Positions 43,438 to 56,807 of a stretch of 64,000 nt of DNA are shown piece by piece. The stretch covers positions 485,932 through 549,931 of the forward strand of contig JAODUO010000478.1 of NCBI GenBank assembly GCA_025642075.2, written 5' to 3'. The DNA comes from Ridgeia piscesae (Eukaryota; Annelida; Polychaeta; Sabellida; Siboglinidae). The position numbers were made by a program, and so were the translations under genes. The notes beneath the pieces are model-generated. The model was not told the DNA's origin. It saw only the letters and a list, made by a program, of their open reading frames with translations, and did not search any database. Position 1 is the first letter of the stretch, and every line of letters starts with the position of its first letter.

Positions 43438-43874
43438 GTTGACAACTTGCTCACGAAACGCCTAGTGATGTTAACTAAAAAAGGAACACAAATAAGACAC
43501 AACAATAACCTGTAACCGCTGTGTAGAAAAACTGCGTTACTGGACGGTGTAAAGCTCTCTCTTTACATAGCCACATTTAACTGAAATTCGTGGAAAATTA
43601 ATTTCTGTGCACATTGCAACACTTAACGCAACCTGCTCCACTTCGGAAATGGAGAACAAACTTTTGTTTCACCAGTGCAACTGAAATGTTTGTATCTTGT
43701 ATAAAGATGTCTGAAACAATCTACCGGTTCAACGAATTGAACTGTTTATATATATACAAGAAGAGTTGACTTGTTGCAAGTTGCACTTGTACAACATGCT
43801 TGCACAAAGAGAACTTCTGTTCATACTGCCAGCTAATGCAACCCGCGAGCTGCAGTGTGACGGAATGAGAAGAG

Positions 43875-43937
43875 ACTTACTTTGTCTTGAAGAATCGCAG
43901 TGGTGGTCTAGAAGGCCACGACGAGTGGTCGTTTATA
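43875..43937 (-). promoter_or_regulatory. Candidate TATA box and 5'UTR exon of the intact lectin gene
   Basis: On the minus strand TATAAA lies at 43932-43937, and a GTAAGT donor follows exon sequence ending at 43881. With a start about 30 bases below the TATA box, the 5'UTR exon would be only about 25-30 nt. It could splice to the acceptor (CACTAG) at 43462-43463, just upstream of the coding ATG. Confidence 0.45.
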
Positions 43938-44295
43938 TCTGCATGAAACAACTCATCACCGTCAAGAAGCAACTGACCTTCACCCAGGCAGAACAGCATG
44001 GTAGACCCCACCCTGTAGACGTCACTTACTTTATGACACTGACAACACGTAGTATATTCGCAACAAAGAAACTGGTACAGTTTGTAAGCCACATATGCGT
44101 CACCTCCAGAAAACTACGCCACAGACACAAAGCAGTCGAATACGTCATTCTGTCGAGTCACACGCGGCGAAACGAGAAAACCATTGCTACACTAGTGCAA
44201 ATGGCGTATTTCAACGTTTCACCACAGGACTAGGACAGTTACAATGCATGCTTTGTTGTGAATATTCATCTACGTTGAATGGTTTACTGTGCTAT

Positions 44296-44447
44296 ACATA
44301 CATACATACATACATACATACATACATACATACATACATACATACATACATACATACATACATACATACATACATACATACATACATACATACATACATA
44401 CATACATACATACATACATACATACATACATACATACATCACATACT

Positions 44448-44517
<70 letters not shown>

Positions 44518-44618
44518 AGTATGTGTATGTGTGTAATTATGTATTATGTATGTATGTATGTATGTATTATGTATGTATGTATGTATGTATGTATGTATGT
44601 GTGTGTTCTGTACACACA

Positions 44619-44678
<60 letters not shown>
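44296..44678. repeat. (CATA)n, (TA)n, (TATG)n and (TA)n array
   Basis: CATA at 44296-44440, TA at 44452-44500, TATG-rich at 44548-44602, TA at 44624-44677. Confidence 0.95.
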
Positions 44679-44681
<3 letters not shown>

Positions 44682-44699
44682 GTACATATGTCAAATATA

Positions 44700-45920
44700 T
44701 GTAGACAGTCATTTTAACTAAAGATCATACAAAGATGAACTATTACATTGCGGTCAGTCATACGATTTATTTTAATGCCACGAAAGTTTCGGAAAATTGT
44801 AAGAAAACGACCCATGTCATATACGAATTTATCCAAGCTGGACGACGATGCTGCCAAAAGACTCGTGAATAAGTAACTATCTTGGAAAATTAACAATGAT
44901 TTGTTGTTGGCATTACCCGATACAATTTACTGCGCACTAGCAGACTTCAGTGGCGACATAATTGCTACGTGTCACGATTCATGTGACACATATTGACATC
45001 TTTATGTGTGGTAGTTCACACACTGAATAGATGTATGATTCTCACCTGCCACGTGAAGTATTGGAAATTTGCTGGGAAACGTGCCATACATGTTTAGTAT
45101 TTGCAAATTACCCGCCTTTTGACATTTTAAATATTTGTTTACAAAGTCCGTGTGATTCTCACCGGCGCGTGAAACCTATAAACCAAACACCGTCAGCAGT
45201 ATAGACCAACTGCGTGTGAACTGATTTGATTTATTGATTTTATGCACTGGATATTTTCTGGGGAAATTTTGACGTACCCAGGAGGTAAATGCTTAGCGTT
45301 GAGAAGTCACCCTGCTTTTGAACTTTTAAACATTAAAAACATTCTTATTGCAAATGTGGCTGCTGGCATAATGTCTCTAACTGAAAATAAATGGGTCTAA
45401 CGCAGTGAATGAATCATACAGTTAACAATACCCGTGCGGCTTGCCAAGCGATATAAGTTTTGCGATTTAATATTATGACATTGTAAGTTATAAGATTACT
45501 GTGCACGCTCTGTGTCTCTCCAAATCCACATTAAATACCTGGATTGGAGGACAGAAGCCATGTTCATCTGCAATTGTCCGTCATCCATTCAAGACGTAGA
45601 CAGTTACAATAGCTGACCACTATAAGACTGCAAGAACAAACACTTTTTGAGTTCAAATGTCGCATCACAATATCGCACACGATTTGCAGATGGATCGAAA
45701 TTGAAATGTAGTGTTGAAATGTAGTGCATTTTAAGTCACTATATATAGGTAAATAGAACACGGTAAGGAGTAAATAGAACAAAGAACACTTTGTAATAGT
45801 TACAGCCTGTAGCCATAAACCAAGAAAGTGCAACATTGTAAATCGCATTCGGGCTATGTGTTATATTTAAGAGTCTGTATTGTGTCAACATTGGTTCAGT
45901 TACTAGCCGTCGCCTTCATT
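44700..45920. other. Non-coding stretch
   Basis: AT-rich; no gene or transposon end recognised. The 94-residue minus-strand ORF at 45564-45848 has no recognisable feature. Confidence 0.35.
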
Positions 45921-45921
45921 C

Positions 45922-46480
45922 TTAGCGGACTAATATGGCTAAGCGCCTGTTCTTCTGACGACTGAACTGATGAATGATGCGTTCAGCGTCCAACTCTGTG
46001 TCCTTGTGGGCGTGCATCAAGGGCAGTCCCGACATGTAGAGCGCAGGTAGTTCAGGAGACGCTGCATTGCGCTGAAAGAGCGCTCTGCTGTGATTGTCGG
46101 TACAGACACCACCACTAGTATATGACGACTGCAGTGTACATGTTGGGTATAGGTCTGGATTGATTTATTGAATCATGTCGTCGAGTGTGTCTCGTCTCTC
46201 AGCCACATTCATCATGTCCTATCGTGCGACCAACTTCGTTTTGTAATTGACGCAGATCTCCAGGCATGTGTCATCTTGGAACAGCTGGAAGCTGGACTAT
46301 TCTTTCTATTGTCATATGTACCGGTTGTTTCAGTGTGGTGTACTGAGCTACGTAGCGATTTTGAGCCACCAACAGTCATCTGTTTATTTCCTGCAGCAAG
46401 TGGTCCATTAATGGTAGGTACATCGCCCTCTTCCAGTACTGACAAGGGGTGTCAGCAGGAACGTTTTCGCCTTGACTTTT
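45922..46480 (-). pseudogene. hAT-family transposase C-terminus, decayed
   Basis: On the minus strand, pieces in different frames read YWKRAMYLPLMDHLLQEINR, then TAERSFSAMQRLLNYLRST, then MHAHKDTELDAERIIHQFSR, ending with a stop at 45922-45924. These match the hAT C-terminal dimerisation region (AERSFS, then LRST, then a final D/E..I..F block) found in hAT transposases and the ZMYM/ZNF862-type proteins derived from them. A TGA in the first piece and a frame change after LRSTCRDC show it is broken. The N-terminal zinc finger and the element ends were not found. Confidence 0.65.
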
Positions 46481-46509
46481 TTCCAGCATTGCGCGACTTA
46501 CTCGGTTGA

Positions 46510-47870
46510 ACTTCGAATTTCGCTGCTAGTTCCACAGCGCCTTCATACAATGTAGCTGGAATAGGCCTACATGCTCAATCGTTACCAAAGTGACGATAAA
46601 GTTAAGCCTATGGATTGACAACAAGTAGCTCCGGGCTTTGCCATCCACATAAGCTTACAGATGTTCAAGATCAGACACTAGGCCTACAACTGTGAGGCGC
46701 ACTTGAATGTGTAGGGCCTACAATGCATTGGCACATTTCACAGAGCAACTGAAGTTTGGTTCTGTTGTTCTTGCCAGCTTTGGCTTCTAATCTTGTAATT
46801 TTAGCCGAAGCATGTTAAAACATTTAACAAATTGTTTCTAATGAATTAATATTTGCCTGGCTGCATTGACAGGTTAGCATACGCTATGCAGGCAGCAGCA
46901 GCAATTTATTTGTGCACAGGCGTTTGTCAATTTTTTTACAAATTGTTACAAGTAAATGATGACGTTTTCGTTGCCAAAGGCTACGAACATATCTGAGCAT
47001 CCTCTGGCCACCGTTTGAAGTGGGCATTTTGCAGTTGCCATATTGATGTGGAAGCACGTGCGTACGTGCGTACGGCTAGCTACGCCCCTGATATCACACG
47101 AACGCAGACACTCTAGCACGCATGCGCACACACAACGCCACACCTCAACACCTCACATACGCACGCAGTTTCGCGAGCACCATACACATATTACACTACG
47201 CTCGCACGCACGCACGCATGCACACACGCACACATTTGCCTACATTTCGCAACTTTCAAATGAATTGATTCACAATTTTATATAGTTTAGGGCACACGAG
47301 TAACTTGTTTTACCCCGTGCTATACGTCACGGGCATACGATGGCCTCTTCGCAATTGTATCTATTCTTTGGGTATATTCGTGGCGTTTCTGTCACACACT
47401 ATACAGTCGCGCTAAAAATAGTCGTAATATACTGAGTAACAACGTAGATGCGCCATCGCAGATGTTCTGTGTTTACGTGATTAAAGCGCTCCCGTGCGGT
47501 GATTATGAATACAATAAGAACGGCCCGAGTCCATACGTTTCGCGTTTTTGTCTGCAGATTGCTAAATATATACACTATATTATTAGTATTGCGTAGTAAG
47601 TGCATGGTTTGACGCATGCATCTGTTGAACGACTTTGATGTATGTTTCCTTTTTATAAGCACCTGCCAATGTATCACTCTTAAGTCGTCACCTCTCGACA
47701 CCCTCCAATGGTAGATGGACGGGAAGAACGCGACGTCTGCCGAGTGGTAGACATTAATAACACGTTTTAAAATATCGTTTTCGTAACGTGTAACGCTGCG
47801 AGTCGAGTAGTCCTTTTGTTGAAGGCAGCAGTTGATTAACTAATGTTTTTGGTTGATCACTAACTCTAGA
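46510..47870. other. Non-coding stretch
   Basis: It includes a short CACACGCA-rich patch at 47080-47230. No exon or RNA gene recognised. Confidence 0.35.
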
Positions 47871-47879
47871 TGTGAGCGC

Positions 47880-48063
47880 GGGCGGGCGCGGACGGACGGA
47901 CGGACGGACGGGACGGAGCGGGCGGGCGGACGGACGGACGGACGGACGGACGGACGGACGGACGGACGGACGGACGGACGGACGGACGGACGGACGGACG
48001 GACGGACGGACGGACGGACGGGGACGGACGGACGGACGGACGGACGGACGGACGGACGGACGG
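47880..48063. repeat. (GGAC)n tetranucleotide array
   Basis: About 40 copies of GGAC (GACG phase) with a few GGGAC and GGGCGG interruptions. GC-rich within AT-rich flanks. Confidence 0.97.
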
Positions 48064-48264
48064 TATCATTATAATATAGTGGAATATGGTCACCGCATTT
48101 ATGATGGTCTTCCGTAAGATGGCGACCTCTATTGGAAAGTCGATAATCTCGCGTAGCTTGCCCCAACAAGTGGTAACGACTGGTCATGTGTTTCATAGAT
48201 AGATAGGCAGAATTTGCTCCTTTTGTATCTAACGTTACATTAATTAACAGAAAATTGAAGACAG

Positions 48265-48415
48265 TTTTTATTATTTCACAGCACAGTTTCGACTTTGCTC
48301 CGCCGTCGTGGTACAAAGAAGCGAATGTTGCCGGATCAATATCGGTCGGTTGTAGAATGAATGTTTCAACGACGCTGTGTGAAAATTTGGCGTCAAGCAC
48401 GCCTTCAGAAACTGT
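48265..48415 (-). CDS. Possible exon of unknown gene
   Basis: After a possible acceptor (TATAACAG) at about 48415-48422 the minus strand reads a soluble-protein-like segment, containing LDAKFSHSVVETFILQPTD and ATFASLYHDGGAKSKLCCEI, before passing into intron-like sequence. The composition looks coding, but I recognise no family and no clear donor, and no adjoining exon was placed. A competing plus-strand candidate (ATG at about 48480, MASMQGKLCIKKKRNV, possible donor near 48560) lies alongside. Confidence 0.2.
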
Positions 48416-48654
48416 TATACACAGTCATGCTCACGAGGAACTTTCAAGTTCTGCTCCGGCAACCGCTTGAAGTAACTGATGGCGTCCATGCAAGGCAAAC
48501 TGTGTATTAAGAAGAAACGTAACGTTCTCGCTCCTGCGGAAGTATCGTCTGCACTGAAGGTTTGTCTCGTCATGTATATGTTCAGTGAGATGCAGCAAGA
48601 TGCCAGACTAAGTGTTTGTGTGAGGTCACCTAGCCATTGGTAGTGACCTTATGC

Positions 48655-48962
48655 ACATCGTCTCCTTGTCGCCTGTCGTCACCATGCCACCTGTCATTAC
48701 TTTGCTTGATGTCGTCATCTTGTCGCCTGTCGTCACCTCGATGCCTGTCGTCATCTTGTCGCCTGTCGTCACCTCGTCGCCTGTCGTCATCTTGCCGCCT
48801 GTCATCACCTTGCTGCCTGTCGTCATCTTGTCGCCTGTCGTCACCTCGTCGCCTGTCGTCACCTTGCCGCCTGTCATCACCTTGCTGCCTGTCACCACCT
48901 TGCGCCTGACATCACCTTGTCGTCTGTCGTTGCTTCGCTGCGTGTCGTCACGTTGGCACCGA
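48655..48962. repeat. 18-bp minisatellite
   Basis: About 17 imperfect copies of GCCTGTCGTCACCTTGTC. The unit is a multiple of three, so ORFs of 90-105 codons appear on both strands. No splice or start context supports coding. Confidence 0.9.
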
Positions 48963-49800
48963 TGCTAAGGTTGATTCCACTACATGAAAACAGAAAGAAG
49001 GCAACACTAAACAATGGTGCAATAACACCACAACAAGGGAACCGTTGTTTGATTAAGTAGAGGCGTGAAACGTCAGCAAATATTAAAATCTGCATGTACT
49101 GCTGTCGCCACAGCAGCACAATTACAGAAATACCTCTCACTTGTATTGTACGTGCAAATGGTTGGTACCTTGGGTCATTTGGGAGCAAGGGAGCAAGGTG
49201 AGACGTCATAACTACGTCAAGGTCAATAATCAGGAAAAGGTCATACAGCGCCCCTGGCGGATAGGCGGTGAGCTACAAAGTAGGGCAACGTACCGGTGGC
49301 GCCCCTTGCGGATAGGTTGTGAACCAGTTCGGTAAAAAGTTGTCTCATTAAAAAGTAGATCAAGAGTCATAGATCATACAACGCCTATGGCGGCTAGGTG
49401 ATCAACAAGTGGCACCCGCTAGGTAAATCCCTATATATTTTGTCTATGGCAATATGGTAAACTGACAGTTTAGATAAGAAAGGCATAACACAAGATATGT
49501 ATCACCTTATTTTCATGATGAAACATAATCCGAGCTATAGACTAGTCTATAATCTATATTTTATCAGCCTTTGCCTTTACGTAGTCGTAAATCTGCCATC
49601 CGGAATTGCTGACATCCAACCGCATATTAATACTGCTAAAATGATTACCATAATATATAATTATTAACAAAACCTCCCCAATCGCTTTAGTTTATTTTCA
49701 TCAGTTGGAAACTACAACTCTCATCAATCGTTAGATTATCATTCTTGTTTCCTGTCCCCAATCAGCGCCAGTCGCAGTAGTCTCACCATGTATCGTGACA
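48963..49800. other. Non-coding stretch with short dispersed motifs
   Basis: Near 49244-49400 a short motif of the form CGCCCCTGGCGGATAGG recurs about three times with variation. No gene was seen. Confidence 0.35.
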
Positions 49801-49801
49801 C

Positions 49802-50029
49802 ACTTAGACTTAGACTTAGTTACAGTTTAAGTACCTTTTGGCGTCCGTAGCAACCCACGGCTACAACGGCGCACACACAAACAGTTTAGGTCACAAATAT
49901 GCCATGACATACAACATTTTAAACACTGTATGCCTGGAAGATGTGGAATTGCTGCGTGAACATACATATGTATTATATTTAAACAAAATATAAATGTAAC
50001 ACTAACAGTTACTAAGTCTAAGTCTAAGT
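49802..50029. mobile_element. Small inverted-repeat element (228 bp)
   Basis: The left end ACTTAGACTTAGACTTAGT is the exact reverse complement of the right end at 50011-50029. The interior is non-coding. No clear target duplication was seen, so this is a MITE candidate only. Confidence 0.5.
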
Positions 50030-50698
50030 AAGAAATGGATTCGAGGTGGGCCGGAAAATTGTCGAAATGTCCGAATGTTTTAATGCCAATTTTTCATAGT
50101 TAAGGTTATTTTAAACATCTACATACCGCTGATATAACTTTTGGGAATGTTTTTGTGGTACGAACCTGTTCATTAATTACTCAAGATATGGCAAAATATC
50201 TATCGGAAGGCATTACAACGGTAGTTCGATTTTTAGTTTGGGTGGTTGTCTTTAGGGGCTAATCACATGTTTCCAGTAACTTATTTTTAAGGTTGTCCAC
50301 CTAGGTTGTGATCATAAATATATGTATATATGATTTTTGGAGGCAAACCTTTTACAGCATTCCATGTCCGTTCAACCCACTTGGCCCCCTGGTTAGTAGT
50401 GATTTTTAGCCATTTGTTTGACGTGACACAGCGGATTCAGAAAAAAGTGCTTAATTTGGTAAATATTGAATGGCATGCTTGCTAGCCAGAGCAGAGGCGG
50501 AGGAATGCGATTTTGACGAAATTATTTCATCATATCAGTGACATGTGTACACATTTCAGATTTTTCTCATGGTCAGGGTCGGTTTCCTTACAATCTGACA
50601 ACAGTGCTCTATGCCCTACTGTATAGGGTCAACTATCACGACAAAAGTCCCGCTAAACCGCGTGTTTACAATCTTCTCGTAATACGTGTTTATGTTGG

Positions 50699-50924
50699 CG
50701 ATGGCTATTTGCTACCCCTCCACGTCCAAATGCCCTTTTAGTTTTATGGCTGTTCCGACGTACAAACATATTTAAGTTTAGGGTCAGTTTTAGAGTTAGT
50801 ATTAGATTTAGGGTTAGGTTAGATTATATTCGATTAGATTCAGTTAGATTAAAGAAACTTTTGACAAGATTGACATCAGGCGCTTACAGGCATTTGTACG
50901 TGGAGGGGTAGCAAATAGCCACAT
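50699..50924. mobile_element. Small inverted-repeat element with TIRs of about 36 bp
   Basis: The left arm (GGCTATTTGCTACCCCTCCA, then CGTCCAAATGCC) is matched in reverse complement at about 50889-50922 with one or two mismatches. The interior contains GGGTTAGGTTAG-like sequence and no ORF. The structure is that of a MITE. Confidence 0.55.
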
Positions 50925-50942
50925 CCACAGCCACATGTTGAC

Positions 50943-51995
50943 CAGTGTTGCCAGGTCAAAATTAAATTTCAAGCCCAATGGCCCTCGAAAACTAGCCCAA
51001 AACTAGCCCAAAAACACCCCTCAAATAATTATAAAATTGTACATTTTAAAAGATGCCAAAGACACACCCCTACCGATAAAGAGGAAAATGCATTTCAAGT
51101 ACAAAGCACAAAGTATTTACCTAATGATGAGTGGATGATTCCAATATTCCTTGCAGTAGAATGCCACCTACTGTTCTACGGTGAACTATATTAAGATTGC
51201 TTGTTTAGACATTGTATATCATATCGTCATATAATTCCCCACATAAATGGTCCTCTACGTAACCACTTATATGCTCAACACTGCCCTACACGGTTGAGGT
51301 GCATAATTGCATTAGTTAATGGTGTCTATACTATCGTATACATATAACAAATTATGAAATTTGACAAATATGAAAAATTTATATGCAATAACTGGATGAC
51401 GAAATATCCAAGTGAAAATTTGCGAAAGCATGATTATGTTATAATGCACAGTACTTGAATATAATTTCTATGTTTTACAAGTTTATGTTTGTGCTGCATG
51501 GAAACTTGTGTAATCTGTTTTTCATTTTTTTACACGAGTGTACAATCATAATATTTATCTTCGGTATACTCCTTTTTATAACATAATAAGAATATTAATT
51601 ATGTACATCAGTATCATGTATTGTTGTGTTGTGGAAAATAAACATTATTATTATTATCAAGACAATATGAGCTATATGGCAACGAAAAAAGGTAGTACCG
51701 GGGTCTATTGCGATTTACTCCTCCTCCGTCACAGACTTAAGTGGGCAATATGCGTGTGTCTGTTTTCAAAAAACATTAGGAACTTCCATTTGGTAGTTCA
51801 CAGTAATTATTATGAGACATAAAATATGACGGCTCTTTATGTGACACATGACGTAAAAACCACCACTTTTGAAACTAGACCAAAAATAGCGGCATGTGCA
51901 CAAAAAGAAGCCCAACAACCGCAACCCGCAACTGCTAATTTTTCCCCGCGGAACAAGCCTAAAACAAGCCCAATTCCGCGGAGTTGGCAACACTG
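50943..51995. mobile_element. Non-autonomous DNA transposon, hAT-like (1,053 bp)
   Basis: The element begins CAGTGTTGCCA and ends TGGCAACACTG, an 11-bp terminal inverted repeat. It is flanked by an exact 8-bp direct repeat, ATGTTGAC, at 50935-50942 and 51996-52003. An 8-bp duplication and CAGTG-type ends are typical of hAT elements. No transposase is present inside; the largest ORF (51538-51822) is unrelated. The nearest transposase remnant is the hAT relic at 45922-46480, but nothing shows that it mobilised this copy. Confidence 0.8.
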
Positions 51996-52019
51996 ATGTT
52001 GACGGAAATAATTTGTAGC

Positions 52020-52219
52020 GGCGTTTCATTTGAATGCGCATGTCTGTTAACCTTGGCGAGCGGTCGAAAGCGAGGCTGTTCTGTTTGTTCGGCGCGTTGG
52101 CTGGCGTTCTAGATGAGTTAAAGTAGAAATCAACGTATTTGCATGTGATGTACGGCTGTCAAACGTAGTGGAAAATGATTTCACACAAATTATCAAGTCG
52201 ATCGCTTTGTAGACTTCGG
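52020..52219 (+). promoter_or_regulatory. Candidate promoter and first exon for the cassette array
   Basis: The segment is richer in CpG than its surroundings. It contains an ATG at 52175-52177 that opens 15 codons up to a strong GTAAGT donor after 52219. It is the best donor upstream of the cassette array on the same strand. The link to the array is inference, and a direct join to the first cassette exon does not give a long open frame. Confidence 0.3.
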
Positions 52220-54559
52220 GTAAGTATAGAATAAAGCTAATTGCCGGCCTGTAAGAATGGCGCGCTGTCAGTCTTGTCTTGTTTTGTTAAGAGTACTGCC
52301 TACTGGCCAACATTCCTGCTGGAGTCAAACGGTCAGGGTTGGTTGCGTATGCTTGTTCAGTTATTAGTCGTATAACAAAGCTTGTCTAAAATGCTGTGGT
52401 TCAGGAATATTGACAATTGCATCTGGTACGTAATTCAAATCGTTTATTGTGCAAGGCAAATAATTATGAAAGTGTATAGCAGTTCTTCCTGGTGTGGATA
52501 GTGTTGACTGTTTTGTTTAGATGTCTTGTTAGGCGTTGACGTTGTACGGGCAGGAAGATAGCGACTATAGATAGCTTTATGGAATATGGTGAGGCGTCTA
52601 TTTGTTTACCTTGTTGTAGGTGAAACTGTTTTAGCATATCGACACACACCTGGCTTCTTTAGATGCATAGTCGTTTGTGGATCCTGGAAAATACTTACAC
52701 TCAAAATATTGGGATGTAACTAAAGGTCGCTGAGGATTGGCAGTACTATTAAAACTTTCACTAATGTTTTCACACTTCTTCTGTTCTATCCTATGTGTTA
52801 GTCCACATAGTGGTAGTATGCAGATGACCCAGTAATTTGTCTTGTATATATGTGGGGTAATCTCATTATGTGAGTGTGTATAAAAATGTCACTATTAATA
52901 TCTAACAGTATTTATATAATCACAGTTGATATAGTTAATACGATAAAATTTGTATCAATATAAAGTTATCATCAAATGTTACATGAAAATAAGGTTAGTA
53001 AAAAGTATAAAAGTAAAAGAAAATATAACTGCTTTGATAAAAATGGGTTGATCAGACACTCACTGTTGGTTTCGTTCTGGAAAACATCCATCTTCTATGT
53101 GTTTAATCTGCATAGTGCATAAGTCTGGATTTTAAGCCTGATGAATGTGTATATACAATTGTGCTGTGCCAAGTGAGAAGGTGCTACAAAATGTAGGTAC
53201 AAAGCGCAAATTTATAAAAACATCGAAGTGGTACAAATAAAAGCACAGACCAAGGCTTACGCATTAGCCTAAAGATGAGTATGAAACAAAGTCTACATCC
53301 CAAATTGAACCTATATAAGAGACAACAAGATTGATTGATTTACCTCATTTATAATACTGTGTTTTGATAAATTTCATTTATTCCTGGTTCCGTTTGCAGA
53401 TTGAAAAGAGAAGACAAAAAAGACACCTCTAAAGGGTGAAAGTGAAGGTGATGTGAAAGTAAAGGTGATTGTGAGGAAAACACAACAGGTAAGAACCCTG
53501 ATGAGGGACTAAAAGATAAGTTTAAAACAAGACTGCACAACTAATTGCAACTACAGTCAGACATGGTTCTAGAATTGCAACTACTGGTGTTTCTATTGTA
53601 ATTCCTCCATGTCATGTTTTCAAATCATACTCAGTTGATCCTTTTTTCAGATGGGGAAGAAGAGGAACAGGGCAGTTATGTTTGATGAAGATAAGAAATC
53701 CAGCATTAGACGGCATCAGAAAGAAAAAGGTATGTCATATTTAGATTATATCCTACTCAATAATGTATCGCTGCATGTTTTTATGTTTTATATTAGAGAA
53801 GAGGACGGATGTACCAGAAGAGGAAAGAGAAGAGGAATGAGAAGAGGAAAAAGAGCATTGAGAAGACGAACCAGGAAGAGGACGAAGAGGAAAGAGAAGA
53901 GGAAGAAGTGGAACAAGAAGAAGAAATAAGAAGAGGATTATCAAATAAAAGGTATATTTGTAGTTGCAATATTGAAAACACGTCTCTCACTTTTTACTGA
54001 TTATTCATTTACTGTTTACAGATGGATGGAGGTTGGAGGATGGAGGATGGAGGATGGAGGAAGGAGGATGGAGGATGGAGGATGGAGGATGGAGGATGGG
54101 GAAGACGACAACTGAGAATGAAAACCTCAACAGGAACCTTCATGTGGAAAAAGATGAGTATGAAACAGAGTGTACAGCTACAATTGAACCTATATAAGAG
54201 ATGACAAGATTTATCGATTTAACTAATTTATACTACTGTGTTTTGATGACATTCACTTATTTGTGGTTCTCGTTTTTTAGATTGAACAAAGAAGATGCAA
54301 AAAGAACTCTGAAGATGCAAGTGAAGGTGATCGCGAGGAAAACACAGCCGGGGAACAATCTTTTACGAGGAACTAAAAGATAAGTAAGAAACAAGAGTAC
54401 ACAATTAATTGCAGCTGCAGTCAGACTTGATTCTAGAATTGCAATTACTGTTGTTTTTATTGTATTTCCTGCATGTGATGTCTTCAGATCATATTCAGTT
54501 GATCCTGATGAGGAAACAGAAGAGGAATGAGAAGAGGAAGAAGAGGATTGAGAAGATGA

Positions 54560-54840
54560 ATTAGGAAGAGGAAGAAGAGGAAAGAGAAGATGAAGAAGAG
54601 GAACAAGAAGAAGAAAGAGAAGAGGAACAAGAGGAACAAGAAGAAGAAGAAAGAGAAGAGGAAGAAGAGGAACAAGAAGAAGAAGAAAGAGAAGAGGAAG
54701 AAGAGGAACAAGAAGAAGAGGAAAGAGAAGAGGAAGAAGAGGAACAAGAAGAAGAAGAAAGAGAAGAGGAAGAAGAGGAACAAGAAGAAGAAGAAAGAGA
54801 AGAGGAAGAAGAGGAACAAGAAGAAGAAATAAGAAGAGGA
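54560..54840 (+). repeat. (GAAGAG)n-type expansion in segment C of the second cassette
   Basis: A purine-only run of GAAGAGGAACAAGAAGAAGA-like units, several times longer than in the other cassettes. It would encode almost only Glu, Lys, Arg and Gln. Confidence 0.9.
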
Positions 54841-56807
54841 TTATCAAACAAAAGGTATGTCTGTAGTTGCAATATTGAAAACATGTCTCTGACTTTTTAC
54901 TGATTATTCATTTACTGTTTACAGATGGATGGAGGTTGGAGGATGGAGGATGGAGGATGGAGGAAGGAGGATGGAGGATGGAGGATGGGGAAGACGACAA
55001 CTGAGAATGAAAACCTCAACATGATTCTTCATGTGGAAAAAGATGAATATGAAACAGAGTGTACAGCCACAATTGAATGTATATAAGAGATGACAAGATT
55101 TATCGATTTAACTAATTTATACTACTGTGTTTTGATGACATTCACTTATTCCTGGTTCTGGTTTTTAGATTGAACAAAGAAGATACAAAAGAACTCTGAA
55201 GATGCAAGTGAAGTTGATTGCGAGGAAAACACAGCAGGGGAACAACCTTTGACGAGGAACTAAAAGATAAGTATGAAACAAGAGTACACAATTAATTGCA
55301 GCTACTGTCAGACTTGATTCTAGAATTGTAATTAGTGTTGTTTTAGTTGTATTCCGTTCATGTGATGTCTTCAAATCATATTCAGTTGATCCTTTTTTAG
55401 ATGGGAAATACGAGGAACAAGTAGGGGAAGTTTGATGAAGATAAGAAATCCAGCATCAGATGGCATCACACAGAAAAAGGTATGTAATATTTTTATTATA
55501 CCCTACTAAACAATGTATCGCTGACTATTTTTCTGTTTTGTATTAGAGAAGAAGACGGATGTACCAGAAGAGGAAATAGAAGAGGAATGAGAAGAGGAAG
55601 AAGAGGATTGAGAAGAGGAACCAGGAAGAAGAAGAGGAAAGAGAAGAGGAAGAAGAGGAACAAGAAGAAGAAGAAAGAGAAGAGGAAGAAGAGGAGGAAG
55701 AAGAAGAAATAAGAAGAGGATTATCAAACAAAAGGTATGTCTGTAGTTGCAATATTGAAAACATGTCTCACTTTTTACTGATTATTCATTTACTGTTTAC
55801 AGATGGAAGGAGGTTGGAGGATGGAGGATGGAGAATGGGGAAGACGACAACTGAGAATGAAAACCTCAACAGGAACCTTCATGTGGAAAAAGATGAGTAT
55901 GAAACAGAGTGTACAACACAATTGAACGTATATAAGAGATGACAAGATTTATCGATTTAACTGATTGATACTACTGTGTTTTGATGACATTCACTTATTC
56001 CTGGTTCTGGTTTTTAGATTGAAGAAAGAAGATACAAAAAGAACTCTGAAGATGCAAGTGAAGTTGATTGCGAGGAAAACACAGCAGGGGAACAACCTTT
56101 GACGAGGAACTAAAAGATAAGTATGAAACAAGAGTATACAATTAATTGCAGCTACTGTCAGACTTGATTCTAGAATTATAATTAGTGTTGTTTTATTGTA
56201 TTCCTTATGTGATGTCTTCAAATCATATTCAGTTGATCCTTTTTTAGATGGGAAAGACGAGGAACAAGTAGGGGAAGTTCGATGAAGATAAGAAATCCAG
56301 CATCAGATGGCATCACAGAAAAAAAGGTATGTAATATTTTTATTATACCCTACTAAACAATGTATCGCTGACTATTTTTCTGTTTTGTATTAGAGAAGAA
56401 GACGGATGTACCAGAAGAGGAAACAGAAGAGGAATGAGAAGAGGAAGAAGAGGATTGAGAAGAGGAACCAGGAAGAAGAAGAAGAGGAAAGAGAAGAGGA
56501 AGAAGAGGAACAAGAAGAAGAAATTAGAAGAGGTTTATCAAACAAAAGGTATGTCTGTAGTTGCAATATAGAAAACACGTGTCTCATTTTTAGCTGATTA
56601 TTCATTTACTGTTTACAGATGGATGGAGGTTGGAGGATGGAGGATGGAGGATGGAGGATGGAGAATGGGGAAGACGACAACTGAGAATGAAAACCTCAAC
56701 AGGAACCTTCATGTGGAAAAAGATGAATATGAAACAGAGTGTACAGGCGCAATTGAACCTATATAAGAAATGACAAGATTTATCGATTTAACTAATTTAT
56801 ACTACTG

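Noticed and set aside
43766..44233. A 155-codon plus-strand ORF
   Set aside because: It overlaps the TATA box and 5' exon of the intact lectin gene on the other strand, has no recognisable domain, and its composition looks random.
50788..50825. Telomere-like GGGTTAGG motifs
   Set aside because: Too few and irregular; they lie inside a small inverted-repeat element.
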